From: JBBSDV01 sp038240335 | Lineage (GTDB): Bacteria; Chloroflexota; Dehalococcoidia; DSTF01; JACRBR01 | DNA: 19,693 bases | NCBI GenBank assembly: GCA_038240335.1 | Contig: JBBSDV010000035.1 | Location: forward strand, 1-19,693 | Direction: 5' to 3' | Part shown: piece after piece, positions 13,354-19,693 of the stretch | Numbering within the stretch: position 1 is the stretch's first letter | How the letters are laid out: each line of letters starts with the position of its first letter | Notes under the pieces: generated by a model | The model's database searches: none | What the model was told of the DNA's origin: nothing | What the model saw: the letters and a program-made list of their open reading frames with translations, nothing else | Made by a program: the position numbers and the translations under genes

Positions 13354-14534
13354 TCGTCGCTCCGTACCGCTGTCGCGCGCAGCTCGCCGACGAGCGCGAT
13401 CAGCGCATCGCGCTCTCCCTCAGGCAGCATCTGGTCCTCCAGGTAGCGGCGCACCGTCTCCTCGACGTTCGCCGGATTGAGACCCTCGATCGACGGGTTC
13501 AGTTGCTGCGCGCCGGTCCAGACGTGCTCGACGTTGCCGTAGAGCCGGGGGAACAGCTGCCGCGCCAGGTCGACGAGCGGCGCTGTGTACGTCCCCTCCG
13601 GCACCTCAAGCGTCAACTTCACGAGCGTCTCGTCCGGCCGCTCGATGCCCTCGCGCGCGGCGCGCAGTGAATCTTCGTCCGTCGCCGTGATCGCAGCGAA
13701 CGGCGTCGGGTCGAGGGGCAGCGAGGTGATCTCGCGTAGGCCTTCCGGCCCCATATCGGCGAGCAGCACACGTGGTGCGTAATCGCGCTCGCCGATATCC
13801 ATGCGGTCGAGGCCGCCGACGTAGTAGAAGTGGCCGCCGCCGATCTGCTCGGCCTTGTGGATATGACCGATTACCGTCAGTTCGAAGTCCGGGAATGAGC
13901 CGCGCGGTACGACGACGTCATCGCGCGCCGAGATGCGGTGCGCCTTCACCGTCGTGCCGGTGACCGTGACGTGCGTCAGCAGCACCGTCGGCAGGCGTTG
14001 CGCCGATGCCTCCTTCCGCAGCTCCTCCATCTTTTCGATGAAGAGCTTCGTCAGGATCTCGTTGCGCTGGGCGACGCCGCCTGTGTCGTCGGCTCGCATG
14101 TCGTAGCGGCTCGCATCCGGAAACGGCAGCAGCGCAAAGTTCACTCGCTCGCCGTTGGCCTCGACTGTCACCAGCTCCGGCCGCGTGCGCAGGATCACCC
14201 GCTCGCCGCCGGCCGCGGCGTGCGCGCCGAGCCAGAGGTTCGCCGTATCGATGAACCAGTCGCGGTCGTGGTTGCCCGCCACCGCGACGATCCGCAGTCC
14301 GGCTGCAAGCGGCGCCGCAAGCGCGGCCATCATCGCGCCGACGGCCTGCCGCGCGCCGCCGCGCAGCTGCGCCTCGAATACGTCGCCGGCGATCGCTAGC
14401 ACGTCAACATCGTGCTGCTTGATGTACGCCGCGATCAGCTCGATCTGGCGCACCTGATCGCCGAGCCGCTCGATCGCGTTCGCGCCGCCGAGCGTATAGC
14501 CAAGATGCCAGTCTGCCGAAAACAGGATCTTCAT
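13350..14534 (-). CDS. sbcD: SbcD/Mre11-type exonuclease (394 aa)
   Basis: This is the manganese-dependent nuclease subunit of SbcCD, which trims DNA ends and opens hairpins. ATG 14534 begins MKILFSADWHLGYTLGG; a longer frame back to 14603 is Arg-rich and has no support. Metal-binding phosphoesterase motifs are present in order: DWH (D8, H10), GDVFE (D51), GNHD (87-90), LLTHVTV, and GHIH. A C-terminal DNA-binding and capping region of about 120 residues follows. The ribosome binding site is weak, GGGTGTGG at some distance. It is first in the sbcD-sbcC operon and has a 17-nt palindrome about 120 nt upstream. Assignment is firm. Confidence 0.95.
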   Translation of the reverse strand: MKILFSADWHLGYTLGGANAIERLGDQVRQIELIAAYIKQHDVDVLAIAGDVFEAQLRGGARQAVGAMMAALAAPLAAGLRIVAVAGNHDRDWFIDTANLWLGAHAAAGGERVILRTRPELVTVEANGERVNFALLPFPDASRYDMRADDTGGVAQRNEILTKLFIEKMEELRKEASAQRLPTVLLTHVTVTGTTVKAHRISARDDVVVPRGSFPDFELTVIGHIHKAEQIGGGHFYYVGGLDRMDIGERDYAPRVLLADMGPEGLREITSLPLDPTPFAAITATDEDSLRAAREGIERPDETLVKLTLEVPEGTYTAPLVDLARQLFPRLYGNVEHVWTGAQQLNPSIEGLNPANVEETVRRYLEDQMLPEGERDALIALVGELRATAVRSDE

Positions 14535-14651
14535 GATCGGGCCACACCCCCACAGCCTCCCTGCCGCATCGCGCTCGGCGCGACGGCGATCCCGCCGCAT
14601 CATACGAGCGCAGCCCCACGCCTCGCTACGGCGTTATGTTCCGGCACGACC

Positions 14652-14668
14652 GCGACAACCGTTGTCGC
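14652..14668. promoter_or_regulatory. 17-nt perfect palindrome upstream of sbcD
   Basis: GCGACAAC-C-GTTGTCGC is a perfect inverted repeat with a 1-nt centre, about 118 nt before the sbcD start. An overlapping inverted repeat, ACCGTTG (14658-14664) and CAACGGT (14674-14680), shares its right half. It looks like an operator. It is loosely similar to the CGAAC-N4-GTTCG damage boxes of Gram-positive LexA but does not match them. Confidence 0.4.
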
Positions 14669-14710
14669 CACGCCAACGGTCGCCCGAAAAACAATGCGCG
14701 AAGGATCGGG

Positions 14711-14750
14711 TCCACGGATAGCCGCAGATGTCCACAGAAGAACCGAACGG
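14711..14750. repeat. 10-bp-period repeat block
   Basis: Four decamers line up exactly, such as TCCACGGATA, TCCACAGAAG and GCCGCAGATG. The period is 10, unlike the 7-bp blocks elsewhere in the window. It lies in the 391-nt gap between sbcD and the M23 peptidase gene; no gene is supported in that gap. Confidence 0.5.
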
Positions 14751-14827
14751 AGCAGTCAGGTCGCTGGGGCGCTCCGAGCAACGTCGGGGATTCGCAACAG
14801 TCCGTCCGTCGCTGGGCCGATGCTCAT

Positions 14828-14911
14828 GACCAGCGACCAGCGACAGTAATGGCGACCGATTCCCAGTTCTCGATCCCCAACCTCCAGCGAACGATTACCA
14901 TTCACCAGCGA
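14828..14911. repeat. 7-bp-period repeat array upstream of the M23 peptidase gene
   Basis: About twelve heptamers. The first two are identical (GACCAGC) and later ones drift to forms such as CCAGTTC, ACGATTA and CCAGCGA. The array ends 2 nt before the -10 hexamer TATACT, so it occupies the place of the -35 region of the peptidase gene. Confidence 0.75.
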
Positions 14912-14913
14912 GA

Positions 14914-14919
14914 TATACT
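14914..14919 (+). promoter_or_regulatory. -10 hexamer TATACT at leaderless spacing
   Basis: TATACT ends 6 nt before the GTG start of the peptidase gene, the spacing at which transcription would begin at or next to the start codon. No Shine-Dalgarno sequence is present. No good -35 is seen because the heptamer array fills that region. Confidence 0.5.
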
Positions 14920-14925
14920 GACACC

Positions 14926-16017
14926 GTGCCCCGACCGACGCGCCCTCTTGCAGTCCTGGCTTCGCTGTCGCTTGCGCTGTTCACCGTGCTCGGCTCTGGC
15001 TGCGGAGTCGTCGGCGGCGCATCCGCAACGAAGACGCCGACCGCGACCGGCACTGCGACGCGCACACGCACCGCCACGTCCTCGCCGACTCCGCAATCCA
15101 CCGACACGCCCGTAGCCACGGACACACCCGTCCCGACGCCGACGCCGCTCGCGACGGACACGCCGCCTCCTCCCGCAACGGCGACCCCGCCTGCGGTCGC
15201 GACGGTCGCGCCGCTGGCGCCGCAAACGGGGATGCTATCGAGCGAGGTCTTGCCGCAGGGACGCACGATCGTCGTTCGCGTCCCGCGCCTCGGCGCGGCG
15301 AGCGCGTCGCTGTCGTTCCGCGGCGACACGCACTCGATGCTAACCGCCGCCGATCAATTCTGGCTGCCGCTCGGCGCGTCGCCGACCGCGGCCATCGCCG
15401 ACAGCGCCGTTACGGTGACGCTGTTCGACGCCGGCGGCGCTGTCGCCGGCACGCGGATCGCGACGGTCTCCGTCGTCGCCTACGACTTTCCGATCGAGTA
15501 TCTAGATGTCCCCGTCGATGGCCCGAACGGCCTGCGATCCGCCGATGAGGTGCAGGAGGAAGAGAACATCCGCGCCACCGTCTACGCTGGCTTCACGCCG
15601 GACAAGCTCTGGAGCGGCGCGTTCATCATCCCCGCGGGTGGCCCGATCACGACGGAGTTCGGCACGGCCCGCAGCTACAACGGCGGCCCGATCTCGACGC
15701 ACCACAGCGGTACCGACTTCGGCGCCGATTCGGGCTCGCCCGTCGTTGCCGCGGCGAGCGGCCGCGTCGCCTACCAGGGTCTGCTGACGACGCGCGGCAA
15801 TTCGATCATGATCGATCACGGTGGCGGCGTCTTCACGGCCTACCATCATCTGTCTCAGATCAACGTCGTCGTAGGGCAACTGGTAACGCAGGGCGACGTG
15901 ATCGGCCTCGTCGGCACGACGGGCCTCGCGACCGGACCCCACCTGCACTGGGAACTCGTCGTCGGCGGCGTCAACGTCGACCCGATGCAATGGACGCTGC
16001 CCGGCGTTGCGCCATGA
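14926..16017 (+). CDS. M23-family metallopeptidase lipoprotein (363 aa)
   Basis: It probably cuts peptidoglycan peptide bridges outside the cell, or is a LytM-like activator. The N-terminus is a signal sequence (about 1-25, LAVLASLSLALFTVLGSGC) with C26 as the likely lipidated cysteine; Leu is at -4, not the usual -3. Residues 33-95 form a Thr/Pro/Ala-rich linker (TDTPVPTPTP-like), typical of Chloroflexota secreted proteins. A beta-rich domain spans about 100-190. The M23 domain, about 230-355, keeps H260-x-G-x-D264, H307/H308 in YHHLS, and H339-x-H341 in GPHLHWEL, so it should bind zinc and be active. The GTG start has no ribosome binding site and a -10 hexamer right before it, suggesting a leaderless mRNA. 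Confidence 0.9.
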   Translation: MPRPTRPLAVLASLSLALFTVLGSGCGVVGGASATKTPTATGTATRTRTATSSPTPQSTDTPVATDTPVPTPTPLATDTPPPPATATPPAVATVAPLAPQTGMLSSEVLPQGRTIVVRVPRLGAASASLSFRGDTHSMLTAADQFWLPLGASPTAAIADSAVTVTLFDAGGAVAGTRIATVSVVAYDFPIEYLDVPVDGPNGLRSADEVQEEENIRATVYAGFTPDKLWSGAFIIPAGGPITTEFGTARSYNGGPISTHHSGTDFGADSGSPVVAAASGRVAYQGLLTTRGNSIMIDHGGGVFTAYHHLSQINVVVGQLVTQGDVIGLVGTTGLATGPHLHWELVVGGVNVDPMQWTLPGVAP

Positions 16018-16037
16018 TCATCGCAGAGACAGATCCG

Positions 16038-16172
16038 TCAGCGATCGCGATCTTTGCGCGCATCATTGATCCCGGCTCGCACCGCCGCGCGGATCAGCGA
16101 AAAGACGCCCAATGCCATGAGGAGCACGATGCCGATCAACATCACCAGGCCAAGTTCGGCTGGGCCGATCAT
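16038..16172 (-). CDS. Small single-pass membrane protein (44 aa)
   Basis: A strong AGGAGG lies 7 nt before ATG 16172. The 44 residues are an N-terminal MIGPAELGLV, a hydrophobic helix at about 7-29 (VMLIGIVLLMALGVFSLI), and a basic, charged tail ending DARKDRDR. The opening slightly resembles TatA (IGPAEL), but the FGPKKLPEL-like hinge and amphipathic helix are absent, so I do not call it TatA. It is convergent with the M23 gene (20-nt gap) and divergent from the glycosylase gene (44-nt gap). It is too short for routine gene calls, but the ribosome binding site and helix make it credible. Confidence 0.65.
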   Translation of the reverse strand: MIGPAELGLVMLIGIVLLMALGVFSLIRAAVRAGINDARKDRDR

Positions 16173-16216
16173 TTTGAGCCTCCTGCTGCGACGATAATAC
16201 CTCCGTTCGTGAGACC

Positions 16217-16963
16217 ATGACGACGACAATCGCCGCTCCCCGACCGATGTCAAGCGCAACCATCGTGCGCGACGTGCTGACGGGCCTCGACGAGGCCTAC
16301 GGCGACGAGCGCTGGCACTGGATGCCGCAGTTCGTGCGCGGACCGATCGACGTCGTCGCCGGCGCCATCCTCGTCCAGCACACGACATGGACCAATGCCG
16401 AACGCGCGCTCGAATCGCTGCGCGCCGCCGGAGCGCTCGACGCCGCGGCCCTGGCGACGTTGCCGCTCGAGACGCTCGCCGCGCTCGTGCGCGTCAGCGG
16501 CACGCCGTCGATCAAGGCGCGCCGCCTGCGCGCCGTCGCGGCGATGATCGAAGACGCCGCCGGCCTGCCCGCGCTGCTCGCGTTGCCGCTCCCCGATCTG
16601 CGCGCGAAGTTGCTCGCGACGCACGGCATCGGCCCCGAGACCGCGGATGCGATCGCCCTCTATGCCGCCGGACATCGTACTTTCGTCATCGACGCCTACA
16701 CGAAGCGGCTCGCCCGCCGCGTCGGCATCGGCCCGGCCGGTGACGCATACGACGCATGGCAGCGGTTCTTCGAGGATGCGCTGCCACACGCCGATGCGGC
16801 GCTGTTCCAGCGCTACCACGCAGCGATCGTCCTCCACGGCAAGACGCTGTGCCGCGCCCGGCCGCGCTGCGCTTCGTGCCCGCTTCTCGACCTCTGTCCG
16901 CACGGCCGCGCGTCGACGACGTCGCAGCGATTACTCGACGCCGTTGCGAGCGGCGCATCATGA
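16217..16963 (+). CDS. Endonuclease III-like HhH-GPD DNA glycosylase, MagIII type (248 aa)
   Basis: It should remove damaged bases from DNA in base excision repair. The order is an N-terminal helical part with ILVQHTTWTNAERAL (51-65), the helix-hairpin-helix THGIGPETADAI (135-146), catalytic Asp D159 in VIDAYTKRL, and a C-terminal iron-sulfur motif C212-x5-C218-x2-C221-x5-C227. In E. coli Nth the loop reads GVGRKTA with catalytic Lys120; here the aligned residue is Glu141, while the Asp is kept 18 residues later. This makes it a monofunctional glycosylase like the MagIII 3-methyladenine enzymes rather than a true Nth. The ribosome binding site is weak (GTGAG). Its stop overlaps the next start as ATGA. 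Confidence 0.85.
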   Translation: MTTTIAAPRPMSSATIVRDVLTGLDEAYGDERWHWMPQFVRGPIDVVAGAILVQHTTWTNAERALESLRAAGALDAAALATLPLETLAALVRVSGTPSIKARRLRAVAAMIEDAAGLPALLALPLPDLRAKLLATHGIGPETADAIALYAAGHRTFVIDAYTKRLARRVGIGPAGDAYDAWQRFFEDALPHADAALFQRYHAAIVLHGKTLCRARPRCASCPLLDLCPHGRASTTSQRLLDAVASGAS

Positions 16964-17706
16964 CGCGGTCGGTGCGCGCGCCGTTGCTCGCTGCCGCAGT
17001 GCTCCTGCTCGCGATTCTTGCCGGCGGTTGCCAGGGTGTTCTCGGCAGCGAAACTGCGCGCACGGCGACGATCGTTGCGCCGGCAACGACCAGCAGCGAT
17101 CAGCAATCGGCGACGGTAGCGCCGCCCACCGTCACGCCGGCGCCGCCGTCCGCGCCACCGGCGCTGCCGCTGAACCCCGACGCCCTGCAGCGCTGGCGCG
17201 ACTTCCCGATCCCGTATTGTGTCGCGTCCGGCGAGGGCTGGGTGTCGGACGCTGAGCTTACGACCGCCGCCGCGCGTGCGTTCGCGGCCTGGGGCGTGGC
17301 CGTCCGCTACACCGGCGTTTGCGACGGTACGGCCGAGGACGACGACCTGAACGAGATCGGTTGGGGCACGCTGAACGACGGCCTCCCCGCGGAGGGCGGC
17401 TCCTACGAGGCCGGCCTCACGTCCACGCGCTACAAGCGCTGCACGGCGAACTGCGACCCCAACGACCGCGTCCACATTGTCGAGAGCGACATCACGATCG
17501 ATAGCGCGCCGCCCCGCGACTTCCGTACGAAGGAATGCCTCTACGCGACGATGCTGCACGAAACCGGCCATTTCCTCGGCCTCGAGCATCTGCCGGCACC
17601 CGCCGTCATGGCCGCCGAGACGCAGGGTTGCCTGCAAGACCTCACGCCAGCCGACATCGACGCCCTCCGCGTCCGCTACGGCGCCGTCGCCCAACCCGCG
17701 CCGTAG
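16960..17706 (+). CDS. Matrixin-like zinc metalloprotease lipoprotein (248 aa)
   Basis: This is an extracellular zinc protease of the metzincin clan, probably membrane-anchored. ATG 16960 overlaps the glycosylase stop, and the frame then begins with a clear signal sequence (residues 1-23, LLAAAVLLLAILAGGC) with C24 as the likely lipidated cysteine. A Thr/Pro/Ala linker spans about 35-70. The catalytic domain holds the full HETGHFLGLEH motif (H200, E201, H204, H210) and the Met-turn M217 in PAVMAAE. Eight or so cysteines in the domain suggest disulfides, fitting secretion. The wider part, RWRDFPIPYCV then a helix AAARAFAAWG, is typical of matrixins. There is no obvious pro-peptide cysteine switch, so control may be by localisation. 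Confidence 0.88.
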   Translation: MTRSVRAPLLAAAVLLLAILAGGCQGVLGSETARTATIVAPATTSSDQQSATVAPPTVTPAPPSAPPALPLNPDALQRWRDFPIPYCVASGEGWVSDAELTTAAARAFAAWGVAVRYTGVCDGTAEDDDLNEIGWGTLNDGLPAEGGSYEAGLTSTRYKRCTANCDPNDRVHIVESDITIDSAPPRDFRTKECLYATMLHETGHFLGLEHLPAPAVMAAETQGCLQDLTPADIDALRVRYGAVAQPAP

Positions 17707-17770
17707 GACGGTGGTGCTTCTTCGCTGCCCGGCCAGCCGGCCGCGAGCCTGTAAGCTGCACCGACCATAG

Positions 17771-17812
17771 ACGAACTACAAACGGCAAACTACGAACCGC
17801 GAACTACCGAAG
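17771..17812. repeat. 7-bp-period repeat block (ACGAACT type)
   Basis: Six heptamers, such as ACGAACT, GCAAACT and GCGAACT, lie between the matrixin and MBL genes and run into the purine-rich site of the latter. In reverse complement the units read AGTTCGT, identical to a unit in the block at 1361-1391. Confidence 0.7.
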
Positions 17813-17823
17813 GGACACGTACA

Positions 17824-18738
17824 GTGGAAGTCTCGCCGCACGTCACGAGCCTGCACGTCGATCTCTCGTGGTTCCCGCAGCCCTATCCGCCGAACGTCTT
17901 CCTCGTCCGCGATGGCGCGCACGCCGCTCTCATCGACAGCGGTTTCAGCGACGATGAGTCGTACAACAAGCGCACCGAGGCGCTGTCCGCATTTCCCGAT
18001 CTGAAGATCGACTACATCGTCCTCACGCATCACCACTACGACCACGCCAGCGGCGCCCACCGTCTGCGCGACGCGACCGGCGCTCGCATCGTCGTGCACA
18101 AGGACGAAGTGTCGCTCTTGCTCTCGCCCGACAGCGAGAGCGGCGATATGGAGATCCCCGAAGACCAGAAGGAAGCGCGCGAGCAGGCGAAGCGGTGGCG
18201 CGCCGAGGCGGCGAAAGCAGTGCCCGATCTTCGCGTCGATGACGGCGCCGTGCTCGACGTCGGCGGCCTCCATCTGCGTCTCGTCCACACGCCCGGCCAC
18301 ACGGCCGGCCACCTCTGCATCTTGCTCGAGGAGGAGCGGCTGCTTTTCGCCGGCGACAACGTCCTCGGCGTCGGCACCGCCGCGATCGCGCCGCCACCGC
18401 ACGGCGACATGGCTCAGTACATCGAATCGCTCCGCAAGATGCAGTCGCTCGACGCGACGCTGCTCGCGCCCGGCCACGGCCCCCTCGTGCGCGAGCCGCA
18501 GCGCAAGATCCAGGAGTTGATCGAGCATCGCCGGCAGCGCGAGGAGCAGATCATCGGCCTCGTCGCCGCCGGTCGCGACAGCGTGAAGAGCCTCCTCAAG
18601 GCGATCTATCCCGAGCTCGATAAGCGGCTGATGATGATGGCCACGGGGCAGGTGCTGTCGCACCTCCACAAGCTGCAGGCGGAGGGCAAGCTGCGGCTCG
18701 AAGGCACGGGCGCGGAGACGACGATTCAGTCCGCGTAG
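17824..18738 (+). CDS. MBL-fold metallo-hydrolase with C-terminal winged helix, LACTB2-like (304 aa)
   Basis: This is a two-zinc hydrolase. The motif H69-x-H71-x-D73-H74 in THHHYDH, then H159 in HTPGHTAGH, D178 in FAGDN and H218 in APGHGP supply all expected metal ligands. The C-terminal 70 residues (REEQIIGLVAAGRDSVKSLL to VLSHLHKLQAEGKLRLEG) form a winged helix seen in the LACTB2 family, whose human member is an endoribonuclease. The acidic insertion at about 95-120 is charged and probably exposed. The start is GTG 17824, with GAAGGG about 10 nt upstream. It is the last gene of the plus-strand group but is separated from the matrixin gene by a heptamer block. The substrate, RNA or small thioester or lactone, is unknown. 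Confidence 0.9.
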   Translation: MEVSPHVTSLHVDLSWFPQPYPPNVFLVRDGAHAALIDSGFSDDESYNKRTEALSAFPDLKIDYIVLTHHHYDHASGAHRLRDATGARIVVHKDEVSLLLSPDSESGDMEIPEDQKEAREQAKRWRAEAAKAVPDLRVDDGAVLDVGGLHLRLVHTPGHTAGHLCILLEEERLLFAGDNVLGVGTAAIAPPPHGDMAQYIESLRKMQSLDATLLAPGHGPLVREPQRKIQELIEHRRQREEQIIGLVAAGRDSVKSLLKAIYPELDKRLMMMATGQVLSHLHKLQAEGKLRLEGTGAETTIQSA

Positions 18739-19409
18739 TCCGTCGACCCTACCAAATCCGCCTCCCGCCGAGATGCTCGCATCGCCACACTGCCGCAACT
18801 ATCCGCCAGAGACTGCCCGTCCGGAATGCCCGTATCGGCAGCGGTGCAGGACCCTGAACCCCCTTACGACCATTTTGAAACACATCTGCAAAAACTTGAC
18901 GAAATGGCCTCGATTGAATCGAAGCGCAACTCGTAAGAGGCGCGGTTGAGGAAAACGCAGCCGACGCCTCGAAGGTATAGTCTAATTCATGAAATACATT
19001 GCATGTAGGCGGTCAAGCTGGCGGATCCAGGGGGTTGACAGGAATGTTTCAGGATGATTACATAGCATCTACTGGTGACTCTTCCTACACCCCGCCACGG
19101 TTAGGTTCTGTCCAACTGAATATCGTTCTTCCCGCCACGGAAGGAGCACAACGTCGAGAGGTTGCTGAGAACTTCTCGTGTTGTTTGCCCAAGCTAGGGG
19201 CCGTATCCAGCTGGATTGCACGTCGCGGGTGACCATTACGACACAAGCCGCACCCGCGGCACGCGGTTCCAGCAGTCTCGGTAGCACGGGATATTGCGAG
19301 TGCGTAGGCGTCCGCTTGCTGTGGACGAAGGAACAAGGAGGTGCGGGTAGTCCTGTAAGTCGTTAGCCCTACGAATAAATTGAACCATCATTTTCAGGAG
19401 GAAATCTCA
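18739..19409. other. Lower-GC intergenic stretch before a secreted protein gene
   Basis: No gene is convincingly supported in these 671 bases, which are visibly more AT-rich than the rest. Noted signals are CCATTT and AAATGG arms near 18871-18906, a -10-like TATAGT at 18976-18981, a promoter-like pair at 19035-19064, a repeated CCCGCCACGG about 40 nt apart (near 19092 and 19132), and a 12-nt palindrome ATCCAGCTGGAT at 19205-19216. Several short open frames lack ribosome binding sites. Confidence 0.4.
19035..19064 (+). promoter_or_regulatory. Sigma-70 promoter candidate for the last gene
   Basis: A consensus -35 TTGACA (19035-19040), an 18-nt spacer and TACATA (19059-19064). If used, transcription would begin near 19071 and leave a leader of about 340 nt before the ATG at 19410. 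Confidence 0.4.
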
Positions 19410-19693
19410 ATGCCAAAGAAGCTCACCATTACAGGTGTGCTCATGGCGCTGGTAATCGGAGCACTCGGCGTGTTCCACTCCAGCGCCTCGGCGGCCCTAC
19501 CGATTCAGACGTTCCTCAAGGCCGATGTCGACTACGACACGTGCTTCGGCGGTGCGGCGCCAAACAACGGTCTTGCCGTTTGCGGCGTCGGCTCGTCCGA
19601 CACCAACGTCGCCGCGAACCAGACCGGCGACAGCTGGAACATCATCACGCTGCCCAAGGGCAGCCGCCTCACCCTGCCGATCACCTTCACGCC
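19410..19693 (+). CDS. Secreted hypothetical protein, 5' part only
   Basis: AGGAGG at 19396-19401 sits 8 nt before ATG 19410. The first 94 codons are present and the gene runs off the window. Residues 1-28 are a standard signal peptide: MPKK, a hydrophobic core (GVLMALVIGALGVF) and a cleavage site after about SSASA. No lipobox is present. The mature part starts LPIQTFLKADVDYDTCFGG and has two cysteines (in DTCFGG and AVCGVG), Gly/Asn/Thr-rich stretches, and a beta-type pattern (SWNIITLPKGSRLTLPITFTP), which suggests an extracellular beta-sandwich. Family not recognised from this fragment. Confidence 0.75.
   Translation, partial: MPKKLTITGVLMALVIGALGVFHSSASAALPIQTFLKADVDYDTCFGGAAPNNGLAVCGVGSSDTNVAANQTGDSWNIITLPKGSRLTLPITFT

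Noticed and set aside
16038..16172. TatA assignment for the 44-aa protein
   Set aside because: Only the IGPAEL-like opening agrees; the glycine hinge, LPEL-like motif and amphipathic helix are missing.
17776..18798. 340-aa minus-strand frame over the MBL hydrolase
   Set aside because: Antisense shadow; the plus strand carries the complete metal-binding motifs.
19044..19232. Frame opening MFQDDYIASTGDSS
   Set aside because: It reads partly like protein but has no clear ribosome binding site, overlaps the proposed promoter, and shows no recognisable family.
19069..19287. 72-aa minus-strand frame as a transposase remnant
   Set aside because: No transposase motif and no terminal inverted repeats could be seen.

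Overview
This window is a high-GC bacterial chromosome segment with bacterial housekeeping and hypothetical genes on both strands. Several traits point to Chloroflexota, perhaps a Dehalococcoidia-like lineage: a Thr/Pro-rich linker in a secreted lipoprotein, an F420-type luciferase-like oxidoreductase, small conserved membrane proteins, and a dispersed repeat with a GGGGTCCGGGG-type core. This placement is inferred from gene style, not from a marker gene. No rRNA, tRNA or CRISPR array was seen.

Layout. 1-3.8 kb: small genes, including a zinc-ribbon-like protein, a tail-anchored membrane protein, a pair of minus-strand mini-genes, a two-helix membrane protein and a one-helix membrane protein. 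4.0-5.6 kb: a minus-strand pair, a coiled-coil scaffold-like protein followed by an HK97-type phage major capsid protein. No terminase, portal, tail or integrase gene is nearby. 5.7-9.9 kb: a mostly minus-strand run headed by an ECF sigma factor and its zinc-finger anti-sigma factor (ATGA overlap, near-consensus ECF promoter upstream), then an FAD-dependent desaturase-like oxidoreductase and an LLM-class oxidoreductase. 10.3-14.5 kb: sbcC and sbcD (ATGA overlap, order sbcD-sbcC on the minus strand), the Mre11/Rad50-type DNA end-processing nuclease. 14.9-18.7 kb: plus-strand genes for an M23 lipoprotein peptidase, an endonuclease III/MagIII-like glycosylase overlapping a matrixin-like lipoprotein protease, and an MBL-fold hydrolase with a C-terminal winged helix. 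A 44-aa membrane protein lies on the opposite strand among them. 18.7-19.7 kb: a lower-GC intergenic stretch, then the start of a secreted protein cut by the window end.

The most distinctive non-coding feature is a set of intergenic blocks with a strict 7-bp period but different unit sequences. They occur at seven or more places, including between and beside the capsid genes. Together with a composite dispersed repeat and a shared hairpin, they form a repeat landscape that ordinary gene annotation misses. The best candidate for an undescribed system is the solitary, intact scaffold-capsid pair, which may be a domesticated capsid or the edge of a degraded prophage.
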